In this document: positions 52,580 to 63,059 of the stretch, in pieces
Position numbering within the stretch: the first letter of the stretch is position 1
Layout: each line of letters opens with the position of its first letter
NCBI RefSeq assembly: GCF_030384665.1
Contig: NC_083680.1
Location: 963,001 to 1,027,000 of the forward strand
Source of the DNA: Lodderomyces elongisporus
Lineage: Eukaryota > Ascomycota > Pichiomycetes > Serinales > Debaryomycetaceae
Reading direction: 5' to 3'
Length of the DNA stretch: 64,000 bases
Notes under the pieces: generated by a model
Seen by the model: the letters and a program-made list of their open reading frames with translations, nothing else
Told to the model about the DNA's origin: nothing
Database searches by the model: none
Translations under genes and position numbers: made by a program

Positions 52580-53310
52580 TCTTAAAAGAGTGAAAGATCC
52601 AAATTTCTTGGCTTATTCAAAAGTTTGGAAAATTAGGAGGTAAAAGGAAGTGGGGGGGTGAAGCAAAATTAAGTTTTTATAAAAAATATTTAGGTGGAAA
52701 TAAAAAAAAAAGATTGGTGAATAGAAATATCTAGTGGTTATTCAGTAGTTATTTAGTTGACGATAAGGTTGATCATAAATCACTAGAGGGTGGAGTGAAG
52801 ATGTAGATACCAAATACAGTCATTGGTATTCTAAAGGAAGAAAGAAAAATAAAAAGGGATAAGATCTCTACCTTAATAGTTGGCAATTGAGGAGCATGAG
52901 AGAATTTGTGAATTTCAGTGTGTCTGTGTGTCTGTGTCTGTGTGTCTGTCAGTATGTGGGTCTTTTTTTTTTGGTTATGTGAAACGATGTCGTTGAGCAG
53001 ATGTTGAGATTCTTCTAGCCAGGCTTAGATAAGGAATATCGCGACATCGTGCGACATCGTGCGACATTTATTGCAACTAGCCTTTTGTCCTTTGTTTCTA
53101 ATTTATTTTTGCCTTGTAAACTGCATTTATAACTACACACTCTCCGCAACCCTCATACACCCACACACATAATCTAATTACATGTATTACACAACTCTTT
53201 ATAGATCTGCAACCATACCCCATAAGAATAGACGCGAGAGTTTTACAAAGTTTTACAGAGTTTTACATTGCAACACTTGAGAACATTTACAATAGCTGGA
53301 AAAACCTTGA
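52580..53310. other. divergent promoter region, 731 bp
   Basis: Shared upstream region of the zinc-cluster gene and the membrane-protein ORF. It has TGTGTCTG repeats (about 52919-52950), the CGACATCG site cluster (52985-53067), and repeated GAGTTTTACA near 53238-53265. No gene is seen. Confidence 0.65.
52985..53067. promoter_or_regulatory. CGACATCG site cluster, candidate operator
   Basis: GCGACATCGT is repeated in tandem at 53041 and 53051 and partly at 53061, a 10-bp period. The inverted form CGATGTCG occurs at 52985-52992. Three copies of an exact 8-mer within 75 bp of a divergent promoter suggest a protein-binding site. The protein is unknown. Confidence 0.4.
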
Positions 53311-54210
53311 ATGAAGACACTTTGTAATTTGTACCAGCACCAAACAAAGTATTATAACATGCTACTGGTAGAGTATCTACTACAGTTACTCAAACGCTCA
53401 TTGTGTTATATTCTAAAAACTATTGAGCAGAGTCTAAATTGCTCTATTTTAACATTTCCTCCACAATTGGACTCGCCATATAACAGAGTTTCAAAAAAAA
53501 CACTAGACCCACCAACACCATCTATGCATCATGTTTCTCAAACCACAACCTTGCTAACATCTACAAACCATGGCTTTGTTTCGGATTTCCTGTTGGAAGA
53601 ACACAAGCACCAATATTGGAGTAATCTTGCTATTCTATGTTTTCTTATGACAATGCTTTCATTAGGCGTCTATTCTATATTTCAATTTACCGCTATTTCC
53701 ACCGATAAAGCTACAGGTGAGCTTTTAATAAGCGAAAGAAGAAATGTTGATCTGATTCAGGCGAATTCTCTTCCTTTATTTCACTCTACTTCATCTTCGT
53801 TTCGTTGCTCACATTCTACATCATTGTCGTCGGCTACTAGACACACCTCGAACAGTCGTTATTCATTACCCAATACACTGCCTACCGCAAGGTTTGACAA
53901 CTTGTCTGACTTGATTCCAAATTACCCCTCATTAATAGCTAACTCGCATTTCCGACCAATGCTTAGGAGATCTACCTCGTCATCATCAGCTACAACAATA
54001 GGTTCAGCGCATTCGATATTGAATAATTCTAGCACGTATACTGAAACTACAACGGGGATGAATTTTGAATATGATATGGTTGGAAACACTGCAACAGAAA
54101 TGTTGATGAACTTGAGCCGAAACTTGTCTATTCGACATGGCATGAGCCATTACGTTGGCAATTCAGATACCATTGAAGAAGATATGAATGAAAATGATAG
54201 TGTCGGGTGA
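53311..54210 (+). CDS. putative single-pass membrane protein, unrecognised
   Basis: The frame gives 299 residues from the ATG at 53311; later ATGs at 53359 and 53524 are also possible starts. One clear membrane segment lies at about 104-127 (LAILCFLMTMLSLGVYSIFQ). A weaker hydrophobic helix (about 17-34) is included only if an early start is used. After the membrane segment come Ser/Thr-rich stretches (about 153-185 and 218-245) and an acidic end (IEEDMNENDSVG). I recognise no family. The length argues for coding. The divergent neighbour is a zinc-cluster regulator. Confidence 0.6.
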   Translation: MKTLCNLYQHQTKYYNMLLVEYLLQLLKRSLCYILKTIEQSLNCSILTFPPQLDSPYNRVSKKTLDPPTPSMHHVSQTTTLLTSTNHGFVSDFLLEEHKHQYWSNLAILCFLMTMLSLGVYSIFQFTAISTDKATGELLISERRNVDLIQANSLPLFHSTSSSFRCSHSTSLSSATRHTSNSRYSLPNTLPTARFDNLSDLIPNYPSLIANSHFRPMLRRSTSSSSATTIGSAHSILNNSSTYTETTTGMNFEYDMVGNTATEMLMNLSRNLSIRHGMSHYVGNSDTIEEDMNENDSVG

Positions 54211-55312
54211 TTCCAATAGGATATTTAAAAGATATACTGAATAAAATAAACAGAGATGGTGGAAAAGAAAGGCTCAATTATGAGAGAAAAAGAGTCAACT
54301 GAGACCAGTTTCAATTTCGGCCAGAGGGAGACCAGAGAAAGATAAAGTCTTTCGCCCAAAGTACTAATGATGAAGGTACAGCTAATGTACAACGAATACA
54401 GTAAGGTTAGAATTTGTTAAATAAAGGTAACAAGGAAAGACCTGGTATTCATGATGATAATGATGCTTCAAATAAATAATCTACCCATAATTTAATGTAA
54501 AAAAAAAGGAAAAAAAGAAAAAAAGAAAAAAAGAAAATGTTATGACCGTGATGAAACCAAATAATGCCATCCTTTGTTCTATTCTTCTAGCTATGTAACT
54601 TGCAAACCACAAATTCTTGAGAAGAACAATAATTAGAAGAAAAAAAAAAAGAAACAAAAAAAAACAAGGAGTAAACAATCTTTCATGTCCTGAAATACAA
54701 AATTGAGGCTCAATGTCAATTGTGATTATTATACTAAAAGAGGGTAGTCTCTGGAAATCAATACTCATGTGTAATATGAACTTTTACGATTGAGTAAACG
54801 ACTGAAGAGGAAATTAATAAAAACTTGAGAAAGTAAAAGACAAACCAAAAAAAAAAAAAAAAAAAAGAGAGAAAATAAGAAACAAGAAACGAATATCCGT
54901 TTGAAGATATTTTACTCTTAAAATTACAACCAAAACATTGCATATTTCTATCGGTATAAAGAAGTCCATGTTACATACCTTCATCACCACCACCACTACT
55001 ACCACTATTCCTCTTCATCATCATACAAATTCGTACTTCTTTTTCAAACTGTTATTTTTCACCTTTTGTTTTTGTATTTGTTTTTTCTTTTCTTTTCTTT
55101 TACAAGTTTAACAATTTCTTCTGTACGCTTCTCTCTGATACAGGCAACTTCAAATTTTTTTTTTTCCCTCAAACAAAGAAATTGAGAGAGAAAAAAAAAA
55201 TTAGTAAAGAGCTTAAAAAAATGCGCGCTCGCAAAAAATAATCCACTTTCAGCGAGATGCTCATCGATTTGTCGAACCTCTTAACTATCTGCTTTCTATT
55301 CAACAAGGTAAT

Positions 55313-55349
<37 letters not shown>

Positions 55350-55394
55350 ATCAACGGTACAAATTAAACTCAAAATACCCATCATCAATACATT
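54211..55394. other. intergenic, 1.2 kb
   Basis: It contains A runs (for example about 54848-54866), a GAAAAA-type repeat (about 54500-54536) and a TA microsatellite (about 55316-55341). MRT4 control elements are at its right end. No gene is seen. Confidence 0.65.
55259..55268 (-). promoter_or_regulatory. PAC-like element upstream of MRT4
   Basis: On the minus strand the site reads ATCGATGAGC, with the core GATGAG of the PAC box that controls ribosome-biogenesis genes in yeasts. It lies about 130 bp before the MRT4 ATG. A/T tracts of the RRPE type (near 55150 and 55192) lie just upstream, the usual pairing. Confidence 0.45.
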
Positions 55395-56108
55395 ATGCCT
55401 AAATCAAAAAGATCGAGATTGGTAACACTTTCGCAAACCGATAAAAAGGGTAAAGAGTCCAAAACAAAGCTTTTCGACGATATCCGTTCAGCTCTTGACA
55501 CATTCAATTACTTATGGATATTGGAATTCAACCATATCCGTACCCCAGTGTTGCAAGACATTCGTTCTGATTGGGGATCAGAGTCCAAACTTATTTGTGG
55601 AAAGCGTAAAGTTATTCAAAAGGCGCTCGGTGAGACGCCTGAAGAAGAATATCAAGAAAATCTTCATCATGTCACCAAGATCCTTTCCAAATCCGGTGGA
55701 CTTACACCAGGTCTTTTGTTCACTAATGAAACACCACAGACTGTGCGTGACTATTTCGAGGCTTACAACCGTAAGGATTATTCTCGTGTCAAGACCAAAG
55801 CACCAATTAAGTTTGTTATTCCTCAAGGTGTAGTGTATTCACGTGGTGGCCAAATTCCTGAAGAAGAAGATGTGGTGATGTCACATTCGATGGAAGAGAC
55901 ATTGAGAAACAAATACAAGATTCCTACAAAAATCAAGTCGGGGAAAATTTGGCTCGAGGAGCCATACTTGGTATGTGAGGAAGGTGATGTGTTGGATGTG
56001 AGACAAGCATTGATTTTGAAACAGTTTGGTGTCGCATTGAGTGAGTTCAAGGTGCCTCTTATTGCAGTCTATGATAAAGTTGAAGCCAAGGCTGAGAAGA
56101 TCGCTTAA
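55395..56108 (+). CDS. MRT4: MRT4, ribosome assembly factor related to P0
   Basis: Mrt4 binds the stalk site of pre-60S particles in the nucleolus and is later exchanged for ribosomal protein P0. The 237-residue product is full length. It starts MPKSKRSRLVTLSQTDKKGK, which is diagnostic. The L10/P0-like RNA-binding domain includes DIRSDWGSESKLICGKRKV and GLTPGLLFTNE. The middle segment APIKFVIPQGVVYSRGGQIP and the ending QFGVALSEFKVPLIAVYD complete it. It lacks the P0 acidic stalk tail, as expected. A PAC-like box upstream fits co-regulation with other ribosome-assembly genes. Confidence 0.97.
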   Translation: MPKSKRSRLVTLSQTDKKGKESKTKLFDDIRSALDTFNYLWILEFNHIRTPVLQDIRSDWGSESKLICGKRKVIQKALGETPEEEYQENLHHVTKILSKSGGLTPGLLFTNETPQTVRDYFEAYNRKDYSRVKTKAPIKFVIPQGVVYSRGGQIPEEEDVVMSHSMEETLRNKYKIPTKIKSGKIWLEEPYLVCEEGDVLDVRQALILKQFGVALSEFKVPLIAVYDKVEAKAEKIA

Positions 56109-56421
56109 GGAGAAGGAGAAAATATTAAAAGAGAAGAAGAAGAAGGCAAAACAAAAGGATGGAAGAGAAGAAAATGAAAAAGGAAATAAAATAATAAAGC
56201 ACAATGGCGTAATGGCTTGACGTAGAAGTTTAAACTCTGGATAGTTTTATTTTTAGAAAGAAGATTGTTTTAAATTTGATACTGTTACAATAATTGGAGA
56301 TATCTAGTGTTGATATTCACAAGTTTGTTTTCTCTATTAGTGATGTGTCTTTCATCTTTTTTATCCTTTCCATTCTTTTCATCATTATTTCTCTTTCTTT
56401 TCTTTTCTTTTTTTGACTCAA
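56109..56421. other. convergent intergenic, 313 bp
   Basis: Purine-rich MRT4 3' region and T-rich MIF2 3' region. No gene is seen. Confidence 0.65.
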
Positions 56422-56539
56422 TTATGGACTTGGTTCTGGTGAGTCGAAAACGCTTTCTATAGGACGACTTCTCGGTGGTGTTTCTCTATCAAAATTACTG
56501 GACTGTTGATGTTGTTGATGTTGTTGTTGCTGCTGCTGC

Positions 56540-56570
<31 letters not shown>

Positions 56571-58755
56571 GGATCTCTGGATCAATTTCAATATCCTCTT
56601 CCATCTCTGGGATTCTTACTTGGACAAAGTATAATTTTGCAGCAACATCACCAATATTCTTAAATCCATACTCATTCCCAGAAGGCACTCTCATGATACA
56701 CCCTTTCACTGCAGTAAATTTGTGATCATTTAGACTGACTTCGACTATACCTTGAACAACACTGAAAATATAGGTGCATGTATACATTGCCACAGGTTGT
56801 TTCGACTCGCCTTCAGGAATCTCCAACATTGCAACCGAACAGAAATCATTGTCGTCGTTGAACAAAACACTTACTTGGTAGTGCGATGGTTGAGATGCTT
56901 GGGATTCCGAATCATCAATATGTAAGACTTCTCCACCATTTTGATTAAATACAACGGGTTTTTCAACTGTTTCTCCGTTTTCAATAATACTGAGTTTTAA
57001 TACATTGTCCTTGATCCATTCTGTTCCTGGGATAGGCGATGCTGACAGTTCATCTTCTGATGCTGCAGGTGATAATGGTGCTGTAAATCTTTGGTTTTGT
57101 TGTCTTTTGTTTCTCTTTTTCATTGGTTGCTTTTTGGCATAATAGTTGTACGGCTGGTCAGGAACATGAACAACCTCTTTAATCAGTCTTAGTGGAAGTT
57201 GATAAATATCGCGAGCAAGTGTCGTATCCGGATCTTCGTCGTATTGACTTGCTTTAGAATACACAATACGTTCATTCCTCCAATATGCCAATGGCTTGAT
57301 TCGAGTTCGTTTCGATCTTCTTAATCCATCCTGTGGTGGCGAGGGAAGTTGCGAGTTGTCGTTGTACGTGGTGATATATGGTGTTGGTGAAACATTCCTA
57401 TTTCTTTTTCCAGCATGTCGCCCCATTGCAGATGATCCACTTCTTTCTGATTCTGTTTCTGGTTCTGTTTCTGCTGATCTAGTAATATCTTCTGTATCTT
57501 CGTAGGCATAACTCGATTGAGTAGCAATAGTGTCATCTACACCGTCGTCATCATCTTCTTCTTCTTCTTCTTCTTCTTCTTCTTCCTCCTCTTCTACTTC
57601 TCCCTCGTCCCCAGCTTCCGTGTCCATAAATAATGATACCGAAGTCTCAGGGTCGTCGTTTGTCGATCGCCTTCTTTTGCTTATTCGCTGTTCTAATTCC
57701 ATATCCTGAGACTGTAATGAAACTGATGATAATTTCTGTGATGAGTCCAGCTCGTTTCTATCATTTTGGTCCAATGTAGATTCTGGTTCTTCAGAGGAAA
57801 CTCCCTCACCTCGTGCATGGCTCCTATCATCAAATTGATCTTGTTCGTTCTCCTCATATCCACCGTAATCAGGATAGTCTGGATAGTTTTCGTTTCCGTA
57901 ATCGTAATCGTAATTAGCTGCATTAGAGGCAGTGGTTGTAGCTCTCGCAGGCGATTGTGCAGCAGAAGCACGATGTTGTTGCTCCTGCAATGGCGACCTT
58001 AATGGCGATTGCTTATTCCCAGCTAATGTGATTGGAGATCTACGACTCAGTGATGATGCTGTTTCACCAGCGCCTTCGGTTTCATCGTTATCAAAATTGA
58101 TCTTGCGTGCAACATAATTGAATGATGATCTTCGTGCTCGCGTGCTGTTGCTATTGTTATTGCCATTACTATTACCATTGTCATTATCATTCTCGCTATT
58201 ATTTAAAATCGGTGATATTGGTGGACGCGGTCGTATTTGGTTCTCCCGTCGTTGTTCTCCTATTTCTCGCTCTTCTCCTCCCCCTCCCCCTCCTCCTTCT
58301 TCGTCTTCCCGTTCTTCTTCTTCTTCTTCTCTCTCCTCCTCGGGTGATAATAAATGGTTGGCTCGTCTTCGTAGTCTTCCAGGTCGGACTGGTGACTGTG
58401 TCAATTGTGATTGCAACTGTGGGGGCAAGGCGTCATCATTGGGTTCCTCGTTGAAATCTGGGTATTCAAAATCCCCCAACTGTGTCAGTTCTGCAAAGTC
58501 CAAAGCCTCTACGCCATACTCCTGTGGCTGTCCTGGATTATATTCTGAGTTGTATTCGGAAAAAGGTTCCACTATTTGTTCTCTATATTGTAATTGTGTT
58601 CGCACGGGTGCATCTAATGCCAACGCTTTTTCGTCCTCTGAGTCAATCTCAAAAAACTCGTCAACATCTTCCATTCCATACTGGTCCCGTCTGATGTCTT
58701 TGCGGACTCGTAGATGTTTCTTCCGTGATTGGAACCCTAGTAGCAAGAGGTCCAT
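56422..58755 (-). CDS. MIF2: MIF2, CENP-C homologue of the inner kinetochore
   Basis: Mif2 binds the CENP-A nucleosome and links it to the outer kinetochore as a dimer. The 777-residue protein starts MDLLLLGFQSRKKHLRVRKD with a nearby MEDVDEFFEID, like yeast Mif2. The CENP-C motif is at 479-496 (RRSKRTRIKPLAYWRNER). The C-terminal cupin dimerisation domain is at about 625-725 (YTCTYIFSVVQGIVEVSLN, RVPSGNEYGFKN, LYFVQVRIPE). Between the ends lie acidic and Asn/Ser-rich disordered stretches and a long Glu run (about 386-399). Unusually, a Gln tract of about 20 residues interrupts the tail after the cupin domain. Domain order and motif make the assignment firm. Confidence 0.96.
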
Positions 58756-59359
58756 CGATGTGATATTTCTTTTATAGTCGTATTAAGCCAAACGAGCGAG
58801 TAGAATAAGCAATAATGTAAACTTGTACAGTAAATTACGTGGCACTGGTGTTGCTATTGGTAGTGGTTTTACTATTGGTTTTGATGTTGATGTTGATGTT
58901 GGTGCTGGTGCTGGTGCTAGTCCTCCTGTTAGGTTGATGAAGTTGAGGTATGTTTTGGTTTTCTGTTTTTCTTTTTTTCTCTCTTACTTTGTTTTTAGCT
59001 TTGTGGTTTTGTTTACATTTATATTCTTTTGTTATTTTTTGCGCTCTTTCTAAACTATTTTCGCATGACGCAAAACCTTATAAAGTCAAAAGCATAGTGG
59101 GATAGAGAAAACTAATTTTTTAAAAAAAAAATAAAAATAAAAATAAAAAAAAAAGAAAAAGAAAAAGAGAGAATACAAGAATAAAAAAAGTACGAAAATT
59201 TGAAAAAAAAAAATTTAAAATACCTTAAAAAAAGGAGGCATTTCTTTTTTATTCACAAAGAATTAACACACCGGTATATTGTTTTTTAAAAAACAACTAT
59301 TCACCTGCTATCTCTCCTGTCCTCACCTCTCATCTCCCCTTTTCCCCTTTTCCCCAAGT
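58756..59359. other. intergenic, 604 bp; presumed MIF2 promoter
   Basis: It contains a GGTGCT/GATGTT-type simple repeat (about 58840-58920), A-rich tracts (about 59120-59230) and the 3' region of GLC3. Short plus-strand frames are repeat-derived. Confidence 0.6.
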
Positions 59360-61426
59360 TTATTTAACTCTTTGCAACACCAATGCAGTTCTTGATGGAA
59401 TATACACCATCAATGAGTTGCGTCTATGGTTCCATCCATCATCATTTGTGAAAAATTGTTGCTTTTTGCCCTGTGCATCTACATCCTCAATTCTTGCATG
59501 GCCACCAAATTTAGCATCATCCGAGTTGAGTATAATCTCATAAGTACCAGGAATATCAACACCGACTTTGTAGTCTGGGAATGACTGGGTTGCGTTGAAA
59601 TTAAAGATAAACAAGAGTTCGTTTCTTTCAAATACAACAACTTTATCTGACTCATTCTTGAGTGAGATATATGCTTGAGGCGAGTCAAGCACATCGAGAT
59701 GTTGCATTGCTGCATCGAAATCGTATAAAAATTTGTAACGAAGCAAGTCATCCTCAATAAGGTTGAATTGTCTTCTTGCGTAATGATACGATTCCCCGTT
59801 ACCGGCACGTGGGAAATCGAGCCATTCTGGATGGCCAAACTCGTTACCTTCGAAATTGAGGTACCCCTCACCACCCAATGCAAAGGTGATGAGTCTAATC
59901 ATTTTGTGTAGGGCCAAGCCTCTGTCTACCACGGGGGTAAGTTCACTAAGCTTGGACATGTTGGTATACATTTCTTTATCCATCAACCAAAATGCCAAGG
60001 TCTTGTCACCAACAAGTGCTTGGTCATGCGATTCACAATATGCGATACACTTTTCGCCATGACGACGATTGGTTAATGTGTGGACAATATTACCCAAGTC
60101 CCATTGTTCATCTTGCAAATGTTTAAGAATCTTGATCCACATATCTGGGATAGCCATTGAAAGTCTATAGTCAAACCCAATACCACCCTCGCTGATGGGG
60201 CGACACAAGGTGGGCATTCCCAGCACATCCTCGGCGATGGATGTGATTTCAATACCTTCTTTTTTGCTAATGTCGTCCATTAATTTATGGGCGAGCATGA
60301 GGTAAACTATTGCTTCATTGTCGACCCAATCTTCGTTGAAATACTCATTGTAATCGCCGCTAAATCCAAAACTGAGGCCATGGTGTTTGTAGAGCATTGA
60401 TGTGACACCATCAAATCTAAAGCCGTCAAATCCATAAACGTCGATATAGAATTTCAAGTTGGACAAGAGGAAGCGCAATGTTTCGTAATTGGTATAGTTG
60501 AATAATCTTGAATCCCACAACTCGTGTTGTCCTTTAGTGCCGCCATGGAATAGGTAATGGTCGGTGCCATTGAACATATTGAGACCATCTTCGACATTCT
60601 TTGATGAATGCGAGTGGACAACGTCGAGCAAGACACGGATTCCGTATCCGTGTGCAGTGTCAATCAACTCTTTTAATTCTTCGGGTGTTCCGTAGCGTGA
60701 GCTAATTGCAAAAAAGCTGGTGATTTGGTATCCAAACGAAGCATAGTATGCGTGTTCCATAACTGCCATTAATTGGATTGTATTGTATCCCAACTCTTTA
60801 ATTTTTGGTAAGATATTGGTGGTAAAGTTTTTGTATGTACCAATCTTGGGTTCGGGAGTCGAGATACCAACGTGGGCTTCATAGACTTTTATTCCTTGGG
60901 TTTGTTTTGGGCGTTTGTTTTTTAAATGGTATACTTCATTTGGTGGAGGGTTCCAGAACCTACCTTCGTACAAATTGTTTGACTTGTTGTAAGTAGCGCG
61001 TTTTACCCATGGGTCTAATCTGTATATCCATTCTCCGGTTTTGCCAAGTTTCATGGCAATCTTGTAAGGCGAGTCGTGGGGAATTGTATCTTTGCCGTCA
61101 ATTTTTAATCCCCAAAGTCCAAAGTCGTTTAGTTTTTGCAACTTGTGGCTTGTCTTGTCCCAATTGTTGAATTCTCCAACAAGACTTACTTCATCAACGT
61201 CGGGGATATACTCAATGATCTCAGCACCGCCATTGCCGTGGTTAGTTGGGTTTAATCCGTATCTGTGGTAGGCGTCAGCAAATTTAAGTAGAGAGCCTTC
61301 GCTTTTTTCCAATTTCTCGTCCCATTCACGGAATTGCAATTGTCGTTTGATCAATTGTTGTGAGAATGGCTTTAACCAGGGGTCAAGGTCAATTACCCCT
61401 TTGATAAGTTCTGAGTTGTCGGACAT
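59360..61426 (-). CDS. GLC3: GLC3, 1,4-alpha-glucan branching enzyme
   Basis: Glc3 makes the alpha-1,6 branches of glycogen. From the ATG at 61426 the product has 688 residues. The open frame continues 15 codons upstream, but only to a TTG. A CBM48 domain (about 45-160, [12 protein letters not shown]) precedes the GH13 barrel. The catalytic triad is nucleophile D339 (GFRFDG), acid/base E399 (SIAEDV) and D468 (CESHDQ). The C-terminal all-beta domain is intact. The residue after AEDV is encoded by CTG (60223-60221). The family has Ser there (AEDVSGMP), again supporting CUG as Ser. AGGGG motifs upstream resemble stress-response elements, but they lie in GA-repeat DNA. Confidence 0.97.
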   Translation of the reverse strand: MSDNSELIKGVIDLDPWLKPFSQQLIKRQLQFREWDEKLEKSEGSLLKFADAYHRYGLNPTNHGNGGAEIIEYIPDVDEVSLVGEFNNWDKTSHKLQKLNDFGLWGLKIDGKDTIPHDSPYKIAMKLGKTGEWIYRLDPWVKRATYNKSNNLYEGRFWNPPPNEVYHLKNKRPKQTQGIKVYEAHVGISTPEPKIGTYKNFTTNILPKIKELGYNTIQLMAVMEHAYYASFGYQITSFFAISSRYGTPEELKELIDTAHGYGIRVLLDVVHSHSSKNVEDGLNMFNGTDHYLFHGGTKGQHELWDSRLFNYTNYETLRFLLSNLKFYIDVYGFDGFRFDGVTSMLYKHHGLSFGFSGDYNEYFNEDWVDNEAIVYLMLAHKLMDDISKKEGIEITSIAEDVLGMPTLCRPISEGGIGFDYRLSMAIPDMWIKILKHLQDEQWDLGNIVHTLTNRRHGEKCIAYCESHDQALVGDKTLAFWLMDKEMYTNMSKLSELTPVVDRGLALHKMIRLITFALGGEGYLNFEGNEFGHPEWLDFPRAGNGESYHYARRQFNLIEDDLLRYKFLYDFDAAMQHLDVLDSPQAYISLKNESDKVVVFERNELLFIFNFNATQSFPDYKVGVDIPGTYEIILNSDDAKFGGHARIEDVDAQGKKQQFFTNDDGWNHRRNSLMVYIPSRTALVLQRVK

Positions 61427-62302
61427 ATTTATTTGAGTGTATACACTTGTTGTTGTTGTGTAAGTACTCAATTGGTTTTATAGGTAAATTTTTGTTTGAT
61501 ATTTGGTATTTTGGTATTTTGGACAAAACAAGGGTGCTTTTAATACAAGGTTTTTTAATTTGTTGGTCAGTTAGATCTGTGAGTGTAAGTGCAAATTAGG
61601 TTGGTTGTTGTTGTTAAATTATTTTTTTTTGGCCCATTCAACAATTATAGTTGACTTGCTTGTTGAAATTTTATGTTGAGCAATTAATCTTTGCTCCTTC
61701 TTTCTTCTCTAGTATTATTTTTATTATAAATAATAATAATTATTATAATAATTTGTATGGTGTTGAGTTATATTAATTACCTTTGTTTTATTAATGAGGT
61801 GAGGTGAGGTGGGGCGGGGTGGATAAGGTGGGGGGTGATTGGGGGGGCGAAAAACAGAGAGAAATAGTGAGAGAAAGTAGGAAAAGCGCAATCTGTGTTG
61901 AAGTATGTATATTGGACAAGAGCAGAGAGCAAAGAGCAAAGAGCAAGAGCAAAGGACAAGAGAGCAAAGGACAAGAGAGTAAGGGCTGGGTAGTAAATCA
62001 GATGCAAACACAAAACCGCATTTATTTGTTATGGACCATAGTGAAATTATGTTTTGTGCGTATAGATGAGAAGAGAAAAAAATGTGGCCCCACAAATATA
62101 TATATATATATTAATATGTATTAATATATACATTGAAGACAAGAGGGGAAGCAAGAGTGAGAGTAAGAGTGAGAGTGAGAGTAAGTGAAAAGAGGGGAAG
62201 AAAGACAAGATTTGGAATATGAGTGTATCCAGTAATATTTGTATGGTGTGTGGTGTGTGAATCAAAAAATGAAAAGATAGAGAGAGTAAAAAAAATTAAA
62301 AT
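61427..62302. other. intergenic, 876 bp; presumed GLC3 promoter
   Basis: It has TAATAAT repeats (about 61728-61752), a GGTGAGGT/GGGG-rich block (about 61797-61850), repeats of AGAGCAAAG (about 61918-61980) and GAGTGAGA/GTAAGA repeats (about 62154-62186). No gene is seen. Confidence 0.6.
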
Positions 62303-62373
62303 TGCGCAAACCCGGAATCGAACCGGGGGCCCAACGATGGCAACGTTGGATTTTACCACTAAACCATTTGCGC
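62303..62373 (-). tRNA. tRNA-Gly (anticodon GCC)
   Basis: On the minus strand a 71-nt cloverleaf folds. The acceptor stem is GCGCAAA/TTTGCGC with discriminator A. The D arm contains TGGTTTAGTGGTA. The anticodon stem is CAACG/CGTTG around the loop TTGCCAT (anticodon GCC). The T arm has GGTTCGATTCC. The A/B-box promoter sequences are internal, and there is no intron. A run of T follows the gene on its strand (A-rich 62288-62300 on plus), as for RNA polymerase III termination. Confidence 0.96.
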
Positions 62374-63024
62374 TTCTTCTTGTTACAATAACAAAAGTGG
62401 GGAGTGTCACTCTATCTATATGCACTTTGTTGTCAGTTTTTTTTTCTTTAGTTTATGTATATCAATTGTTAAATACTTAATAGAAAAGAAAGAAAGGAAA
62501 AAGACTTAGTTTGATAATGAATAGTTTTCTCCCTCTTTTAATTCTTTCTTTTTGGGACATTGTATAAACATTTTGGTTTGAATTGTAGAAGATACTTTGA
62601 CTATGTAGTGGAAGATAAGATTGTTTTCTTTTTTTCTTTGTCTCTCCAATATTTATTTATCTAATTATTTTTTTTGGTCTACTTTTCAACCAATTTATTT
62701 TACCTCTTGATATAGAAAAAGAAATATAAATAATATAAAATACAAAACTAAATAAAGACTAAACAGGTGCCTATGAGTATGGATACATACATACATATAT
62801 ATATATATACGCACAGTATAGTTTACATTTCTATTGGTTTATGCTGTTGTTAAAGATTGGGTGTAGAGATCATAATATTAGAATATGCACGTGTGTTTGG
62901 TCTTTATATCAAGAATAAGTGTTTCTTTTATTTTTTTCCCCCTAGTTTCCTTTACTTTCACTCTTCGTTGTTACCTTCCCTTGTAGAAAGAGAGAGATAG
63001 AGATCGTTCTCCTCTTTTTTAAAC

Positions 63025-63059
<35 letters not shown>

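Noticed and set aside
56475..58777. Plus-strand frames, including 219 codons at 58118-58777, opposite MIF2
   Set aside because: They are antisense shadows of the Glu, Asn and Ser-rich parts of MIF2, which itself has clear conserved motifs.
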